This document shows, piece by piece, positions 1 through 10,970 of a DNA stretch of 64,000 bases. The first letter of the stretch is position 1, and every line of letters starts with the position of its first letter. The notes beneath the pieces were generated by a model, which saw only the letters and a list, made by a program, of their open reading frames with translations, was not told the origin of the DNA and did not search any database. A program made the translations under genes and the position numbers. Source of the stretch: Citrobacter werkmanii NBRC 105721 (lineage in GTDB: Bacteria; Pseudomonadota; Gammaproteobacteria; Enterobacterales; Enterobacteriaceae); contig BBMW01000003.1 of the NCBI GenBank assembly GCA_000759755.1, positions 1-64,000 on the forward strand. Reading direction: 5' to 3'.

Positions 1-4
1 TTTT

Positions 5-81
5 TGGTCGGCACGAGAGGATTTGAACCTCCGACCCCCGACACCCCATGACGGTGCGCTACCAGGCTGCGCTACGTGCCG
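5..81 (-). tRNA. proL: tRNA-Pro, anticodon GGG
   Basis: Read on the minus strand this is a 77-nt cloverleaf. The 7-bp acceptor stem CGGCACG pairs with CGTGCCG, the T-loop is of the GGTTCAAATCC type, and the 3' CCA is encoded. The anticodon loop ATGGGGT gives anticodon GGG, which reads proline CCC codons. Its position beside yejM matches proL in E. coli. The four T residues at the window edge become an A run on the tRNA strand, so the terminator lies outside the window. Confidence 0.95.
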
Positions 82-155
82 ACGCTATGGCTGATAATAC
101 TACTGCTTTCCACCGCGAATGCAAGAGGATGGCTTGCTAACTGATTTATAATTAA

Positions 156-1916
156 TCAGTTAGCAATGAATCGCTTCTCATCCGTCAGAACTTGCAGCAG
201 CAGGCTCAGCTGCGGTTTCTGATCTTTTATCTTCTCACCGTGTAAATCATACGTCTGATAATTACCGTTGTTGTTAAGCACCAGCGTCATCTCTGGCGTG
301 GTAATCGCCAGCGTGCTGCCGTCGGCGGCGGTAACCCAGTAATGGCGGCGGGTTGCATTAAACAAATCCTGGCCCTGCGAGTACTCGTTAGCTGGCGTAC
401 TGACGTGGAGCAGACGTTGCATAAGCGTCGTCATCAGGTCTGTATGATCGGTCAGGCTATTGATGCGCTGAGCAGGTGTTCCCGGCCAGTGAATAATCAG
501 AGGAACCTGCAGATGGCCGCGCGACCACGCAAAGCTGTTCTCTTCCTGAGTCAGCGGCACGCCCCGACCAGCAGTAATAATCACCACCGTGTTGTTCAGT
601 TTACCGGAGTCGCGCAGGGCGCTAAGGATCCGGTTAATGTTGGCATCCACATCCTGAGCGGCATTGGCGTAGCGTTTGGCAAAGTTCTTCTGGTTGCTGT
701 CATCCAGGTTCGTTCCGTTAAAGGAGACCCAGGAGAACCAGCGGTTATCTTCCTGTGCGTAGCGGCCTAACCAGTTAATCCACTGACTTGCGGTTTGCTC
801 GTCAGACTGCGTTTGCACGCTCGGCATAGAGAAATCTGACAGTAGCGCCTGGCGATAAAGCGGGCTGGTAAAGCCATCCGAGGAGAATAGCCCCAACTGA
901 TACCCCTGCTGGTTCAGTGCAGAGATCAGCGCCGCAGGCGTTCGGGTCGACAAAATGCCGTCCATGTAGCTTGGGGACACGCCATAGAACAGGCCAAAAA
1001 TCCCGTTATCTGTGGTGTTGCCTGTGCTCATGTGACGCGTAAAGGAGATATTCTGCCCAGCGAATTCAGCCAGCGCTGGCATCTGTTTTTCAAAACGGGA
1101 GTAGTTCAGGCCGTCTACGGTAATCAGCAGAACGTTCTGGCCGGTTCCCATATCGCGGTAGCGCAGGTCGCTGAGCGGGTATTGTACGGAAACTGCTTCC
1201 GGGTTTCCCTGCTCGATCAGGCGGCGTTGATATTCTTGCGCATCCAACAGACCGTGTTTTTCCAGAAACTTACGCGCCGTCATCGGGTAGGAGAGCGGCA
1301 GGTTCGCGCGTTGCATGGTAATAGGGCGATAGAAATTGGCGTCTGCCCAGATGTACACCACATGCGAGGCGATAAAGGAAACGAAGAAGAATGCTGCTAA
1401 GGGTTTCGCAAAATGGCGACGACGCGTCAGGCTGCGCAGCTTTTGCCAGCTCCAGGTCGCAAACAGCATTTCGATTAACAGAATAACCGGCACGCTGATA
1501 AACATCAGTTGCCAGTCACGCGCCGCTTCATTCTGGTCAGGGTTAATGACCAGTTCCCAGACGATCGGGTTGAGGTGCAGGTGGAAGCGGGTAAAAACTT
1601 CGCTGTCGATTAACAACAGCGTCATGCCCGCCGTCGCCAGGATAGCTGATAAGAATCGCATCAGCCTCTGGGACATGACGATAAACGTCAGGGGAAACAG
1701 GATCAGCAGATAGGTGGCAAACACCAGGAAGCTAAAATGCCCGACAACGCTCAGGTAGGAATAAACGCGCCCTGCAAGCGTAGTCGGCCAGTCGGCGACA
1801 AACAGGTAACGGCTACCGAGTACCATGGCCAACAGAATGTTGAACAAAGCAAACCAGTGCCCCCAGCTAACCATCTGGGAGACTTTCTCACGGTAGCGCT
1901 GACGATGAGTTACCAT
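156..1916 (-). CDS. yejM: YejM/PbgA/LapC inner-membrane regulator of LPS synthesis
   Basis: The 586-aa product has the standard length of YejM (PbgA, LapC). Five hydrophobic helices lie at about residues 20-40, 57-79, 85-103, 135-155 and 170-190. A basic linker and a large periplasmic domain with a sulfatase/alkaline-phosphatase-like fold follow from about residue 245 (strand ending TVDGLNYS). In the family, the essential membrane part binds LapB and restrains FtsH-dependent degradation of LpxC, matching LPS supply to demand. The periplasmic domain lacks demonstrated hydrolase activity and senses lipid A. The gene follows yejL by 31 bp, so both are probably cotranscribed. Identification is firm. 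Confidence 0.96.
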   Translation of the reverse strand: MVTHRQRYREKVSQMVSWGHWFALFNILLAMVLGSRYLFVADWPTTLAGRVYSYLSVVGHFSFLVFATYLLILFPLTFIVMSQRLMRFLSAILATAGMTLLLIDSEVFTRFHLHLNPIVWELVINPDQNEAARDWQLMFISVPVILLIEMLFATWSWQKLRSLTRRRHFAKPLAAFFFVSFIASHVVYIWADANFYRPITMQRANLPLSYPMTARKFLEKHGLLDAQEYQRRLIEQGNPEAVSVQYPLSDLRYRDMGTGQNVLLITVDGLNYSRFEKQMPALAEFAGQNISFTRHMSTGNTTDNGIFGLFYGVSPSYMDGILSTRTPAALISALNQQGYQLGLFSSDGFTSPLYRQALLSDFSMPSVQTQSDEQTASQWINWLGRYAQEDNRWFSWVSFNGTNLDDSNQKNFAKRYANAAQDVDANINRILSALRDSGKLNNTVVIITAGRGVPLTQEENSFAWSRGHLQVPLIIHWPGTPAQRINSLTDHTDLMTTLMQRLLHVSTPANEYSQGQDLFNATRRHYWVTAADGSTLAITTPEMTLVLNNNGNYQTYDLHGEKIKDQKPQLSLLLQVLTDEKRFIAN

Positions 1917-1947
1917 AAACTGTTGTTCGTTTCCCCGGAGCAGGCTC

Positions 1948-2175
1948 TTAATGCGCTTGGTCGTCGTTTACCGAAGACTGCAATGCGCGGGCAAAAGAGT
2001 TGGCAATCGCCTGGCGCTGGGCCGGTGCGATGCTTGTATTGATAAGGTTAGTCACCATGTTTCCCAGTACCATCAGGGAAAGATCGGTCGGCGCCTTATG
2101 TTTTTCCAGTACGTTGAGCATCTCATTCAGCAGTTGTTCAACGTGTTCGTCACTATAGCGGGAAATTTGTGGCAT
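1948..2175 (-). CDS. yejL: YejL, small DUF1414 protein
   Basis: The 75-aa product matches the usual length of YejL (UPF0352/DUF1414), a small all-helical, probably dimeric protein of unknown function. The N-terminus ([20 protein letters not shown]) is characteristic. No signal peptide or membrane segment is visible. It lies upstream of yejM on the same strand and diverges from yejK, with about 134 bp of shared promoter region. No function is proposed. Confidence 0.93.
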   Translation of the reverse strand: MPQISRYSDEHVEQLLNEMLNVLEKHKAPTDLSLMVLGNMVTNLINTSIAPAQRQAIANSFARALQSSVNDDQAH

Positions 2176-2309
2176 AAATCGAAATCAGTCTGTTCATGAA
2201 AGGGCAACATATTACCGTACGGACAGTTTTTTTTCTGCTTTTTTATCTTCTATTGCGTCACTGCCCGGCAGGTGGTTGAATACCGCCCGGTCTAAAAGGA
2301 GAGTTTATC

Positions 2310-3317
2310 ATGAGTCTGGATATCAACCAGATTGCCCTGCACCAGCTTATCAAACGTGATGAGCAAAACCTTGAGCTGGTCTTGCGCGATTCATTACTGG
2401 AACCGACAGCGACCGTTGTCGATATGATGGCTGAACTGCATCGGGTGTATAGCGCCAAGAATAAAGCCTATGGCCTGTTCAGCGAAGAGAGCGAGCTGGC
2501 GCAAACGCTGCGTTTACAGCGTCAGGGCGAAGAGGATTTTCTGGCTTTTAGCCGTGCCGCGACAGGGCGTTTGCGGGACGAGCTGGCGAAATATCCTTTT
2601 GCCGACGGCGGTATTGTCCTGTTCTGCCATTACCGCTATCTGGCGGTAGAGTATCTGCTGGTTGCCGTGCTGAACAATTTAAGCAGCATGCGCGTCAATG
2701 AAAATCTGGATATCAACCCGACGCACTATCTGGATATCAATCATGCGGACATCGTGGCGCGTATTGATTTAACCGAGTGGGAAACCAATCCGGAGTCCAC
2801 ACGCTATCTGACGTTCCTGAAAGGGCGGGTAGGGCGCAAAGTCGCCGATTTCTTCATGGACTTTCTCGGCGCCAGCGAAGGTCTGAACGCCAAAGCGCAA
2901 AACCGCGGTCTGCTGCAGGCGGTCGATGACTTCACCAATGAGGCGCAACTGGATAAAGCCGAGCGCCAGAATGTGCGTCAGCAGGTCTACAGCTACTGCA
3001 ACGAGCAGCTACAGGCCGGTGAAGAGATTGAGCTGGAGTCGCTGTCTAAAGAGCTTTCCGGCGTCAGTGAAGTCAGCTTCAGCGAATTTACCGCTGATAA
3101 AGGGTATGAGCTGGAAGAGAGCTTCCCGGCGGATCGCAGTACGCTGCGCCAGTTAACCAAATTTGCCGGCAGCGGCGGTGGGTTAACCATTAATTTTGAC
3201 GCCATGCTGCTGGGCGAGCGTATTTTCTGGGATCCGGCGACGGACACGTTAACCATCAAAGGTACGCCGCCGAACCTGCGCGACCAGCTCCAGCGCCGCA
3301 CGTCGGGCGGGAAATAA
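2310..3317 (+). CDS. yejK: Nucleoid-associated protein YejK
   Basis: The 335-aa product corresponds to YejK/NdpA, a cytosolic nucleoid-associated protein. It begins [19 protein letters not shown] after a clear AAAAGGAGAG ribosome-binding site. The family is abundant on the nucleoid and has been reported to interact with topoisomerases. There are no transmembrane segments, and the acidic middle and C-terminal regions are typical. It diverges from yejL and is followed by a REP-like palindrome and the rplY terminator. Function beyond DNA association is not evident from the sequence. Confidence 0.94.
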   Translation: MSLDINQIALHQLIKRDEQNLELVLRDSLLEPTATVVDMMAELHRVYSAKNKAYGLFSEESELAQTLRLQRQGEEDFLAFSRAATGRLRDELAKYPFADGGIVLFCHYRYLAVEYLLVAVLNNLSSMRVNENLDINPTHYLDINHADIVARIDLTEWETNPESTRYLTFLKGRVGRKVADFFMDFLGASEGLNAKAQNRGLLQAVDDFTNEAQLDKAERQNVRQQVYSYCNEQLQAGEEIELESLSKELSGVSEVSFSEFTADKGYELEESFPADRSTLRQLTKFAGSGGGLTINFDAMLLGERIFWDPATDTLTIKGTPPNLRDQLQRRTSGGK

Positions 3318-3323
3318 AACCAT

Positions 3324-3362
3324 TTGCCGGGTGGAGGAGGAAACGCCTTATCCGGCCTGCGT
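3324..3362. repeat. REP-type palindromic repeat
   Basis: After the yejK stop, gccgggtgg and gccttatccggcctgcg form the two halves of an enterobacterial REP unit. It sits between convergent yejK and rplY, a usual REP position, where it may protect mRNA 3' ends. Confidence 0.7.
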
Positions 3363-3391
3363 GATCTATCTTTAGCGCCAACAGAATCCCA

Positions 3392-3417
3392 TAAAAAAAC
3401 CCCGCCGAGGCGGGGTT
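3392..3417 (-). terminator. rplY rho-independent terminator
   Basis: On the minus strand, AACCCCGCC and GGCGGGGTT form a GC-rich stem around a two- to three-base loop, followed by a run of seven T. It lies 20 bp after the rplY stop. The A/T tracts on both sides could also let it stop yejK transcripts. Confidence 0.88.
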
Positions 3418-3436
3418 TTCTTCAACTTCCAGGCGA

Positions 3437-3721
<285 letters not shown>

Positions 3722-3845
3722 TTAAATCTCTCTTTAATAATTCCTGCTACAGGCGACCCAGCAACAGGTAAGTGATCTGCTTTGCGTATGCAAAAGCGGG
3801 CGAGATTCTATACTCAAACGGCTGGTACATCAATCAAAAGTACAA

Positions 3846-5606
3846 TTAACCGCGTAATTCATGTGCCCGGCGAAAGCGACCTTCATAATCGAAGACCTTT
3901 TCACGCACCTGCCAGTACTGACCTTTCATACGCGCAACCACGAAATCAGGATGGCGCAATAGCGCCTGCTGGGCGAGGATATCGGTGGCGGTTATCCAGC
4001 GTAAGGGAATACCGGGAGTTCGGGTGTGTGGGCGAATAAACAGTTGTTCGAATGCTGTACGCTGCGCAGGAGTATGTAGACGAAAACGTTCGCTGACGTC
4101 GGCCCCGTCTTCATCGTAATAGGTGATTTTTAGCCATTCGCCTTTCTCATCCTGGCCATTTTGTAACACCATCCCGCTACAGCGCAGGACCAGCGCATCT
4201 TTTAGCCTCAACGCCGCTTTTAGCATGTCATCCGGATCGACCAGCACCGTATCGCATTCACGACAGCGGCGGGCAGCAATGTCATTTTCCGCGTTGCACT
4301 GCGGGCAATTTTTAAAACGGAAACGAAAGTCGCACTGTTCGCGATGGCCGTCATCATCTTCAAACCATCCCTGGCAGCGGCGACCAAAATGTTCAATCAG
4401 CGTACCGTCAGCCGTTGTTTTGCCCCAAAAGGTGTTGGCAAATCCGCAGGCAGGACAGAATACCTGCACCGGCACGTTGTCGCTTTTTCCCTTCGGCGCG
4501 CCCACTTCCGGGGCGTACAGATCGTGGGGATTGCCCGCGTAATCGAGGATCAGACAGTCGGTTTTACCTGGGGCCAGGCGCAGTCCGCGACCAACAATTT
4601 GTTGGTACAGGCTGACTGATTCAGTCGGGCGCAGAATAGCGATAAGGTCGACGTGCGGGGCATCGAAGCCGGTAGTCAGGACCGACACATTCACCAGAAA
4701 GCGAAAACGCTGGGCTTTGAACTCTTCAATCAGCACGTCACGCTCCGCGCCTGGCGTATCTCCGGTGATAAGCGCGGCATCGTCAGCAGGCAGCAGGCCC
4801 AGAATTTCTTTGGCGTGTTCAACGGTGGCGGCGAAAATCATCACCCCTTTGCGCGACTGGGCAAACTCGACAATCTGGCTGATGATATGCGGCGTGATTC
4901 GCTGTTGCTTTTTTAATTCCCGATTAAGGTCCGCCTCGCTGAACAGGCCGTTGCTCTGCGCCTGCAGACGGCTGAAGTCATACTGCACGACCGGCATGTC
5001 GAGGCGTTCCGGCGGCGTCAGATAGCCGTGTTTAATCATGTAACGCAGCGGTAATTCATAAATGCAGTCGCGAAACAGCGCTTTTTCATCGCCGCGCACC
5101 ATTCCGTGATAATGAAAGTGGTAAATCCAGCCTTTACCCAGACGAAAAGGCGTGGCGGTAAGCCCCAGCAGGCGTAAGTGGGGATTGACGTTGGTCAGGT
5201 GAGTGAGGATTTGCTGATACTGACTCTCTTCATCATCACTGATGCGGTGGCATTCATCGACGATAAGCAGGGAAAACTCTCCCTGAAAGGCGTCCAGATT
5301 GCGCGCCACCGACTGTACGCTGCCGAATACCACTTTCCCGTGGCTCTCTTTACGCTTCAGCCCGGCGGCAAAAATATCTGCCTCCAGCCCCAACGCGCAA
5401 TATTTGGCGTGGTTTTGCGCGACCAGCTCTTTGACGTGCGCCAGTACCAGCACGCGCCCACGCGCCACGCGGGCCAGTTCCGCTATCACCAGGCTTTTGC
5501 CCGCGCCAGTTGGCAGGACGATAACCGCCGGCGTGCGGTGGTGGCGAAAATGGTTGAGCGTGGCGTCCACGGCTTCTTTTTGGTACGGGCGAAGAGTAAA
5601 AATCAT
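3846..5606 (-). CDS. radD: RadD (YejH) superfamily 2 DNA repair ATPase
   Basis: This 586-aa SF2 helicase-like protein acts in recombinational repair with RecA and SSB. Walker A is PTGAGKS at residues 32-38 and the DEAH-like box is DECH at 117-120. The second RecA-like domain contains [13 protein letters not shown]. The C-terminal third carries paired cysteines (CPACG, CPQC, CREC) that build zinc-binding ribbons typical of RadD. The reading frame is open for 51 codons upstream, but the start chosen here ([13 protein letters not shown]) gives the family length and avoids overlap with the divergent rsuA gene. It probably has its own promoter in the rsuA intergenic region. Confidence 0.94.
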   Translation of the reverse strand: MIFTLRPYQKEAVDATLNHFRHHRTPAVIVLPTGAGKSLVIAELARVARGRVLVLAHVKELVAQNHAKYCALGLEADIFAAGLKRKESHGKVVFGSVQSVARNLDAFQGEFSLLIVDECHRISDDEESQYQQILTHLTNVNPHLRLLGLTATPFRLGKGWIYHFHYHGMVRGDEKALFRDCIYELPLRYMIKHGYLTPPERLDMPVVQYDFSRLQAQSNGLFSEADLNRELKKQQRITPHIISQIVEFAQSRKGVMIFAATVEHAKEILGLLPADDAALITGDTPGAERDVLIEEFKAQRFRFLVNVSVLTTGFDAPHVDLIAILRPTESVSLYQQIVGRGLRLAPGKTDCLILDYAGNPHDLYAPEVGAPKGKSDNVPVQVFCPACGFANTFWGKTTADGTLIEHFGRRCQGWFEDDDGHREQCDFRFRFKNCPQCNAENDIAARRCRECDTVLVDPDDMLKAALRLKDALVLRCSGMVLQNGQDEKGEWLKITYYDEDGADVSERFRLHTPAQRTAFEQLFIRPHTRTPGIPLRWITATDILAQQALLRHPDFVVARMKGQYWQVREKVFDYEGRFRRAHELRG

Positions 5607-5757
5607 GGGCTCACTAAGGTAAACAGTAACAATGAATAGTATGCCATGAATCATTTCCCTTGAGGGATGGTGTAACGCCGCTATACTGGGCGGATAACAG
5701 TCCCACTTTTCGGGCGCAAACCCGATTCTCGTATTTTTACAGGCAAAAATCACACTC

Positions 5758-6465
5758 ATGCGACTTGATAAATTTATCGCTCAGCAACTCGGCGTCAGCC
5801 GCGCTATTGCCGGGCGTGAGATCCGTGCTAACCGCGTTACCGTCGACGGTGAAATCGTCAGAAATAGCGCCTTTAAGCTGCTGCCAGAACATGACGTCGA
5901 ATATGACGGCAATTCCCTGATTCAACAAAATGGCCCGCGCTATTTTATGCTGAATAAGCCTCAGGGCTATGTTTGTTCAACGGATGACCCGGATCACCCG
6001 ACGGTTCTTTATTTCCTTGATGAACCCGTCGCCCACAAATTACATGCGGCAGGCCGTCTGGATATCGACACCACCGGACTGGTGCTGATGACCGATGACG
6101 GTCAGTGGTCGCATCGCATCACTTCACCACGTCACCATTGTGAGAAAACCTATCTGGTGACACTGGAATCGCCGGTGGCGGATGATACCGCCGAGCAGTT
6201 TGCCCGTGGTGTACAACTACATAACGAAAAAGACCTGACAAAGCCGGCCGTGCTGGAAGTCATTACGCCAACTCAGGTGCGATTGACCATCAGCGAAGGA
6301 CGCTATCATCAGGTGAAACGCATGTTTGCCGCCGTGGGGAACCACGTTGTAGAACTGCACCGTGAACGGATCGGCGCCATTAAGCTCGATAATGATCTTG
6401 CGCCAGGTGAATACCGTCCATTAACTGAAGAAGAAATTGCCAGCGTTAACTTAACCCCGCGTTAA
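5758..6465 (+). CDS. rsuA: 16S rRNA pseudouridine-516 synthase RsuA
   Basis: The 235-aa protein has an N-terminal S4-like RNA-binding domain ([15 protein letters not shown], about residues 1-60) and a catalytic domain with motif GRLDIDTTG, in which Asp102 is the nucleophile. RsuA converts U516 of 16S rRNA to pseudouridine in an early 30S assembly intermediate. It is a few residues longer at the C-terminus than the 231-residue E. coli protein as I recall it. It diverges from radD and is followed after 15 bp by bcr, so the two are likely cotranscribed. Confidence 0.95.
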   Translation: MRLDKFIAQQLGVSRAIAGREIRANRVTVDGEIVRNSAFKLLPEHDVEYDGNSLIQQNGPRYFMLNKPQGYVCSTDDPDHPTVLYFLDEPVAHKLHAAGRLDIDTTGLVLMTDDGQWSHRITSPRHHCEKTYLVTLESPVADDTAEQFARGVQLHNEKDLTKPAVLEVITPTQVRLTISEGRYHQVKRMFAAVGNHVVELHRERIGAIKLDNDLAPGEYRPLTEEEIASVNLTPR

Positions 6466-6480
6466 TCTCAGGAGCTAAAT

Positions 6481-7671
6481 GTGACCACCCGGCAGAACTC
6501 GTCAATTGCCATTGTCTTTATCCTTGGCTTGTTAGCCATGCTGATGCCGTTGTCGATTGATATGTATCTTCCGGCGCTGCCTGTTATCTCTGAGCAGTTT
6601 GGGGTGCCTGCCGGTAGCGCGCAGATGACCCTCAGTACCTATATTTTAGGTTTTGCGGTGGGGCAGTTGCTGTATGGTCCAATGGCAGACAGCATTGGGC
6701 GTAAACCGGTAATACTGGGCGGAACGCTGGTGTTTGCGGCGGCGGCAGTTGCCTGTGCGCTGGCGCAAACTATCGATCAACTGATCATAATGCGTTTCTT
6801 CCATGGTCTGGCGGCTGCGGCAGCGAGCGTGGTTATCAACGCCCTGATGCGCGATATCTATCCGAAGGAAGAGTTCTCGCGCATGATGTCATTCGTCATG
6901 TTGGTCACCACAATAGCGCCATTGCTGGCGCCCATTGTGGGCGGCTGGGTGCTGGTATGGCTGAGCTGGCACTATATCTTTTGGATCCTCGCTGTGGCGG
7001 CTATTCTGGCTTCAGTGATGATCTTTACGCTGATCAAAGAAACGTTGCCCGTAGAGCGTCGCCAGCCATTTCGCTTGCGCACGACTCTGGGCAACTTTGC
7101 CTCGTTGTTTCGTCATAAGCGCGTACTGAGCTATATGCTGGCCAGCGGGTTCAGCTTTGCCGGCATGTTTTCTTTCCTTAGCGCCGGGCCTTTTGTCTAC
7201 ATCGAGATTAACCATGTTTCACCGCAGCATTTCGGTTACTACTTCGCGCTGAATATTGTTTTCCTGTTCGTGATGACCATTATCAACAGCCGCTTTGTCC
7301 GTCGGGTAGGGGCATTGAATATGTTCCGTGCAGGGCTGTGGATCCAGTTTGTGATGGCGGGCTGGATGGTTTTCAGTGCGCTGTTCGGGGTAGGTTTTTG
7401 GGCGCTGGTGGTGGGCGTGGCGGCATTTGTCGGCTGCGTGTCGATGGTGTCATCTAATGCGATGGCGGTCATCCTGGATGAATTCCCGCATATGGCGGGA
7501 ACGGCATCATCTTTGGCGGGGACGTTCCGCTTTGGCATTGGCGCTATTGTTGGGGCACTGTTGTCACTGGCGACCTTTAACTCGGCCTGGCCGATGATTT
7601 GGTCGATAGCGTTTTGCGCCACCAGCTCTATTCTCTTCTATCTCTACGCCAGTCGCGCTAAAAAACGGTGA
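6481..7671 (+). CDS. bcr: Bcr multidrug efflux transporter (MFS, DHA1)
   Basis: The 396-aa integral membrane protein has 12 predicted helices and the MFS signature [16 protein letters not shown] in the first cytoplasmic loop. Motif C-like glycines follow in helix 5 ([14 protein letters not shown]). Bcr exports bicyclomycin, sulfonamides and small cysteine-containing peptides using the proton gradient. The start is a GTG 15 bp after rsuA, preceded by CAGGAG. An overlapping ATG two bases upstream is immediately closed by TGA in its own frame. Cotranscription with rsuA is probable. Confidence 0.93.
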   Translation: MTTRQNSSIAIVFILGLLAMLMPLSIDMYLPALPVISEQFGVPAGSAQMTLSTYILGFAVGQLLYGPMADSIGRKPVILGGTLVFAAAAVACALAQTIDQLIIMRFFHGLAAAAASVVINALMRDIYPKEEFSRMMSFVMLVTTIAPLLAPIVGGWVLVWLSWHYIFWILAVAAILASVMIFTLIKETLPVERRQPFRLRTTLGNFASLFRHKRVLSYMLASGFSFAGMFSFLSAGPFVYIEINHVSPQHFGYYFALNIVFLFVMTIINSRFVRRVGALNMFRAGLWIQFVMAGWMVFSALFGVGFWALVVGVAAFVGCVSMVSSNAMAVILDEFPHMAGTASSLAGTFRFGIGAIVGALLSLATFNSAWPMIWSIAFCATSSILFYLYASRAKKR

Positions 7672-8008
7672 TCTAATACACAACATGGAGGTCATAAGGC
7701 CTCCAGAGTTGATGTATATCAACCGCAAATCTATCAATTCTCCTGCTTATGTTTATTTTATGTAAAATCAATTTATGTAAAAAGTCACATCATTGTAGTT
7801 AAAAAGGTTGAGTTAGATCGCAGAAACGAGTACATATAGCCCGGAAATTTGCCAGAACCATTGAATAAATTTAAATACCTGGTTCGGAAAGTAGCATATG
7901 GACATGGGTGTAAACGTTTACCAACTGTTTAAAGACGTTTTGTCAATGATGTGTTAATATTGATGTAAAATAATTGTGAAGTGATTGTGCTTCCAGGGAA
8001 AGAAAGTG
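7672..8008. other. Intergenic region bcr-yejG
   Basis: This stretch of about 340 bp is AT-rich. A short GC hairpin (tggagg...cctcca, about 7685-7704) without a T tract lies just after bcr. A 12-bp palindrome lies at 7910-7921. The yejG promoter is probably in the last 100 bp. No open reading frame or RNA gene was recognised. Confidence 0.6.
7910..7921. promoter_or_regulatory. Perfect palindrome gtaaacgtttac upstream of yejG
   Basis: The 12-bp perfect palindrome gtaaacgtttac, within ggtgtaaacgtttacc, resembles operators of LacI/GalR-family repressors (PurR, CytR, Cra class), which share a central CG step. It lies about 90 bp before the yejG start. Which regulator binds cannot be told from the sequence. 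Confidence 0.35.
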
Positions 8009-8350
8009 ATGACATTACAACTCTCAATCGTTCATCGTCTGCCGCAGTGCTATCGTTGGTCGGTGGGTTTCGCAGGTTCGAAAGTTGAACCGATTCCGCA
8101 GAACGGCCAGAGCAATGAGAACAGCCTGGTGGCGCTCAAATTGCTCAGCCCGGATGGTGATAGCGCGTGGTCAGTTATGCATAAACTCAGCCAGGCCCTC
8201 AGTGATATTGAGGTTCCTTGTTCCGTGCTGGAATGCGAAGGGGAGCCGTGCCTGTTTGTGAATCGTCAGGATGAGTTTGCTGCGACCTGCAGACTGAAAA
8301 ATTTCGGCGTAGCAATTGCAGAACCTTTTTCAAACAACAATCCGTTTTGA
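8009..8350 (+). CDS. yejG: YejG family protein of unknown function
   Basis: The 113-aa cytosolic protein is highly similar to E. coli YejG (114 aa); the stretch ending [15 protein letters not shown] is diagnostic. The ATG at 8009 was chosen because AGGGAAAG precedes it and the length fits. An upstream TTG in frame adds eight unlikely residues. No catalytic motif or membrane segment is seen. It converges on yejF with only 3 bp between stop codons, so the two genes must share or lack a terminator. Function unknown. Confidence 0.88.
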   Translation: MTLQLSIVHRLPQCYRWSVGFAGSKVEPIPQNGQSNENSLVALKLLSPDGDSAWSVMHKLSQALSDIEVPCSVLECEGEPCLFVNRQDEFAATCRLKNFGVAIAEPFSNNNPF

Positions 8351-8353
8351 GCG

Positions 8354-9943
8354 TCAGCTTAGCGCGAGCAGCTGACGCGTATAGGCCTGTTGTGGCGCGT
8401 TGAATACGTGCTCGCATTGCCCCTGTTCCACAACTTCTCCCTGCCTTAGCACAATAACCTGATGGCATAACGCGCGTACGACATGCAAATCATGGCTGAT
8501 AAAAATATAGGCCAGACGATGCTTTTCCTGTAAGGACTTTAACAACATCAGGATTTGCGCCTGTACGGTCCTGTCGAGTGAGGATGTCGGCTCATCCAGA
8601 ATGATCAGCGAAGGTTTTAGAATCAACGCCCGGGCAATGGCTATGCGTTGACGTTGACCACCGGAAAACTCTGCGGGATAACGATGCCGCGTTTCGCTAT
8701 CCAGCCCCACTTCTGTCATTACCGCTTTCACCTGCGCTTCACGTTGTTCGGCAGTAAGTGTAGGTTGATGAACGCGTAGTCCCTCCTCAATAATTTGTAG
8801 CACGCTTAAGCGTGGGTTTAGCGAGGAGTTAGGATCCTGAAATACTACCTGAATGCGGTGACGTACGGGTAACAGTTGGCGACGATTTAAGGTATGCAAC
8901 GCCTGGCCATCGAACACAATACTCCCCTGCGATGTGATTAGCCTCAGTAGCGCCAGTCCGGTGGTGCTTTTTCCGGAACCTGACTCACCGACCAGTCCTA
9001 GCGTTTCACCGGGCCGCAGGGAAAAACTGACGTCGTTAACCACGACGTTATGGTCTACTACGCGCTTCAGAATGCCTTTGCGGACAGGGAAGGCGACGCG
9101 GAGTTTTTCCACTTCCAGCAAGGGAGCTTGCCCTACAGGTAAGGGGACCGGGTCACCGGAAGGTTCGCTGTTTAACAATTTCTGCGTGTACGGATGCGAG
9201 GGCGCAGAGAGCAGCTGTGCGGCACGATTTTGCTCTACGCACAGGCCGTTTTGCATGACCGCCACGGTATCGGCCAGCTTTTTCACAATGCTGAGGTTAT
9301 GGGTGATGAACAGTAATCCCATATTCAGCTCTCGCTGTAACTCCCGTAACAATTGCAGGATCTGTGCCTGGACGGAGACATCCAGCGCGGTGGTGGGTTC
9401 ATCGGCAATCAGCAGTTCTGGCCGCGTTAACAGCGCCATGGCGATCATTACACGTTGGCGCTCACCGCCAGACAACTGGTGCGGGTAATCTGCGAGACGT
9501 TTGGCCGCCTGACGGATCCCGACGCGGTCCAGACAGGTCAGAATCTCTGCTCGGGCGGCCTCGCGACGCATTCCCCGATGCAGCGACAGCACCTCGTAAA
9601 GCTGTTTTTCTAGGTTGTGAAGCGGGTTTAGTGACACCATCGGCTCTTGGAAAATCATGGCGATTTTGTTCCCTCGTACGCTGCGAAGCGTCTGCTCGTT
9701 GGCGTGAAGCAATGATTCACCATGGAAACGAATATCACCGGCAAGATAAACCGCGGGAGGGGACGGTAATAAGCGCAGAATAGAAAGCGCGGTCACACTT
9801 TTCCCTGAGCCAGATTCGCCCACCAGCGCCAGCGTTTGCCCGGCATCAACCCGCAATGAGAGAGTGTTGACTACGGTGCGCACGGTCTCTTGTTGGCGAA
9901 AACCTACCGATAAATTCTCAATAGCTAACAGAGGTTGTGTCAT
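8354..9943 (-). CDS. yejF: YejF, double-ATPase of peptide/microcin C ABC transporter
   Basis: The 529-aa protein fuses two complete ABC ATPase domains. Domain 1 has Walker A GESGSGKS at residues 42-49, signature LSGGERQR at about 158-165 and Walker [10 protein letters not shown] at about 178-185. Domain 2 has a second Walker A at 319-326 and a [10 protein letters not shown] signature. It drives import of oligopeptides and the Trojan-horse antibiotic microcin C through YejB and YejE. The frame is open 16 codons further upstream, but [11 protein letters not shown] gives the family length and starts 1 bp after yejE. It is the last gene of yejABEF. Confidence 0.95.
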   Translation of the reverse strand: MTQPLLAIENLSVGFRQQETVRTVVNTLSLRVDAGQTLALVGESGSGKSVTALSILRLLPSPPAVYLAGDIRFHGESLLHANEQTLRSVRGNKIAMIFQEPMVSLNPLHNLEKQLYEVLSLHRGMRREAARAEILTCLDRVGIRQAAKRLADYPHQLSGGERQRVMIAMALLTRPELLIADEPTTALDVSVQAQILQLLRELQRELNMGLLFITHNLSIVKKLADTVAVMQNGLCVEQNRAAQLLSAPSHPYTQKLLNSEPSGDPVPLPVGQAPLLEVEKLRVAFPVRKGILKRVVDHNVVVNDVSFSLRPGETLGLVGESGSGKSTTGLALLRLITSQGSIVFDGQALHTLNRRQLLPVRHRIQVVFQDPNSSLNPRLSVLQIIEEGLRVHQPTLTAEQREAQVKAVMTEVGLDSETRHRYPAEFSGGQRQRIAIARALILKPSLIILDEPTSSLDRTVQAQILMLLKSLQEKHRLAYIFISHDLHVVRALCHQVIVLRQGEVVEQGQCEHVFNAPQQAYTRQLLALS

Positions 9944-9944
9944 T

Positions 9945-10970
9945 TTAAATTGCCTTATTGGGATCAAACGCGTCGCGTACCGCTTCACCAATAAAGATCA
10001 GTAGCGATAACAGCAGGGCAACGGAGATGAACGCAGTGATCCCAAGCCACGGCGCCTGCAGGTTATTTTTACCTTGTAACAGGAGTTCTCCCAACGATGG
10101 CGAGCCAAGCGGTAAGCCGAATCCGAGAAAATCCAGCGAGGTCAGGGTAGTGATCGAGGCGCATAATATAAACGGTAAAAAAGTCAGGGCGGCGACCATC
10201 GCGTTGGGTAGCATATGACGCAGAATAATACTGCGATCGCTGACGCCGAGCGCCTGCGCGGCACGAATGTAATCAAAGTTTCGGGTACGTAAAAATTCCG
10301 CACGCACCACGCCAACCAGACTCATCCAGCCAAACAGCACGGTAATGCCCAGCAGCCACCAGAAGTTTGGCTGAACCACGCTCGACAGCAGAATGATCAG
10401 AAACAGCGTCGGCATACCAGACCAAACCTCAATAAATCGCTGTCCCCACAGGTCCACCTTGCCGCCATAGTAGCCCTGGATTGCGCCAGCCATGATCCCC
10501 ATCACGCTGGAGCACAGGGTTAGCATTAATCCAAACAGGACAGAAATACGTGTGCCGTAGAGGATCCGCGCCAGCACGTCACCGCCATTGGCGTCAGTGC
10601 CCAGCCAGTTTTGTGCCGAAGGCGGGGAAGGGAAGGGCTTATCGGTGGCAAAGTTAATGCTGGTGGCCCCAAAGCGGATTGGTGCCCACAGGATCCAGCC
10701 CTGGTTTTCCAGGCGTTGCTGTAGCCACGGATCCTGATAATCAGCCTGGGTCGCCAGCGGTCCGCCGAAATCGCTTTCGCTGTAGTTTTTGAACAGAGGG
10801 AAATACCAACTGCTGTCATAGCGCACCAGCAGCGGCTTATCGTTGGCAATCAGTTCGGAACACAGGCTCAGGCCAAACAACACCAGAAAAATCCACAGCG
10901 ACCAGTAGCCGCGGCGGTTATGGCGAAAACGCGCCCAGCGGGTTTGATTGACGGGGCTTAATCGCGACAT
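9945..10970 (-). CDS. yejE: YejE, ABC transporter permease
   Basis: The 341-aa permease is of the DppC/OppC class. An N-terminal helix at about residues 22-42 is followed by a roughly 100-residue periplasmic insertion and then the binding-protein-dependent transport domain, with an EAA-type loop (EFLRTRNFDYIRAAQALGVS). It pairs with YejB to form the channel of the Yej importer. Its ATG overlaps the yejB stop by one base, indicating translational coupling. Confidence 0.95.
   Translation of the reverse strand: MSRLSPVNQTRWARFRHNRRGYWSLWIFLVLFGLSLCSELIANDKPLLVRYDSSWYFPLFKNYSESDFGGPLATQADYQDPWLQQRLENQGWILWAPIRFGATSINFATDKPFPSPPSAQNWLGTDANGGDVLARILYGTRISVLFGLMLTLCSSVMGIMAGAIQGYYGGKVDLWGQRFIEVWSGMPTLFLIILLSSVVQPNFWWLLGITVLFGWMSLVGVVRAEFLRTRNFDYIRAAQALGVSDRSIILRHMLPNAMVAALTFLPFILCASITTLTSLDFLGFGLPLGSPSLGELLLQGKNNLQAPWLGITAFISVALLLSLLIFIGEAVRDAFDPNKAI

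Noticed and set aside
5607-5759. In-frame upstream extension of radD by 51 codons
   Set aside because: It overlaps the start of divergent rsuA, has no ribosome-binding site, and makes the protein longer than the family. The start at 5606 was used.
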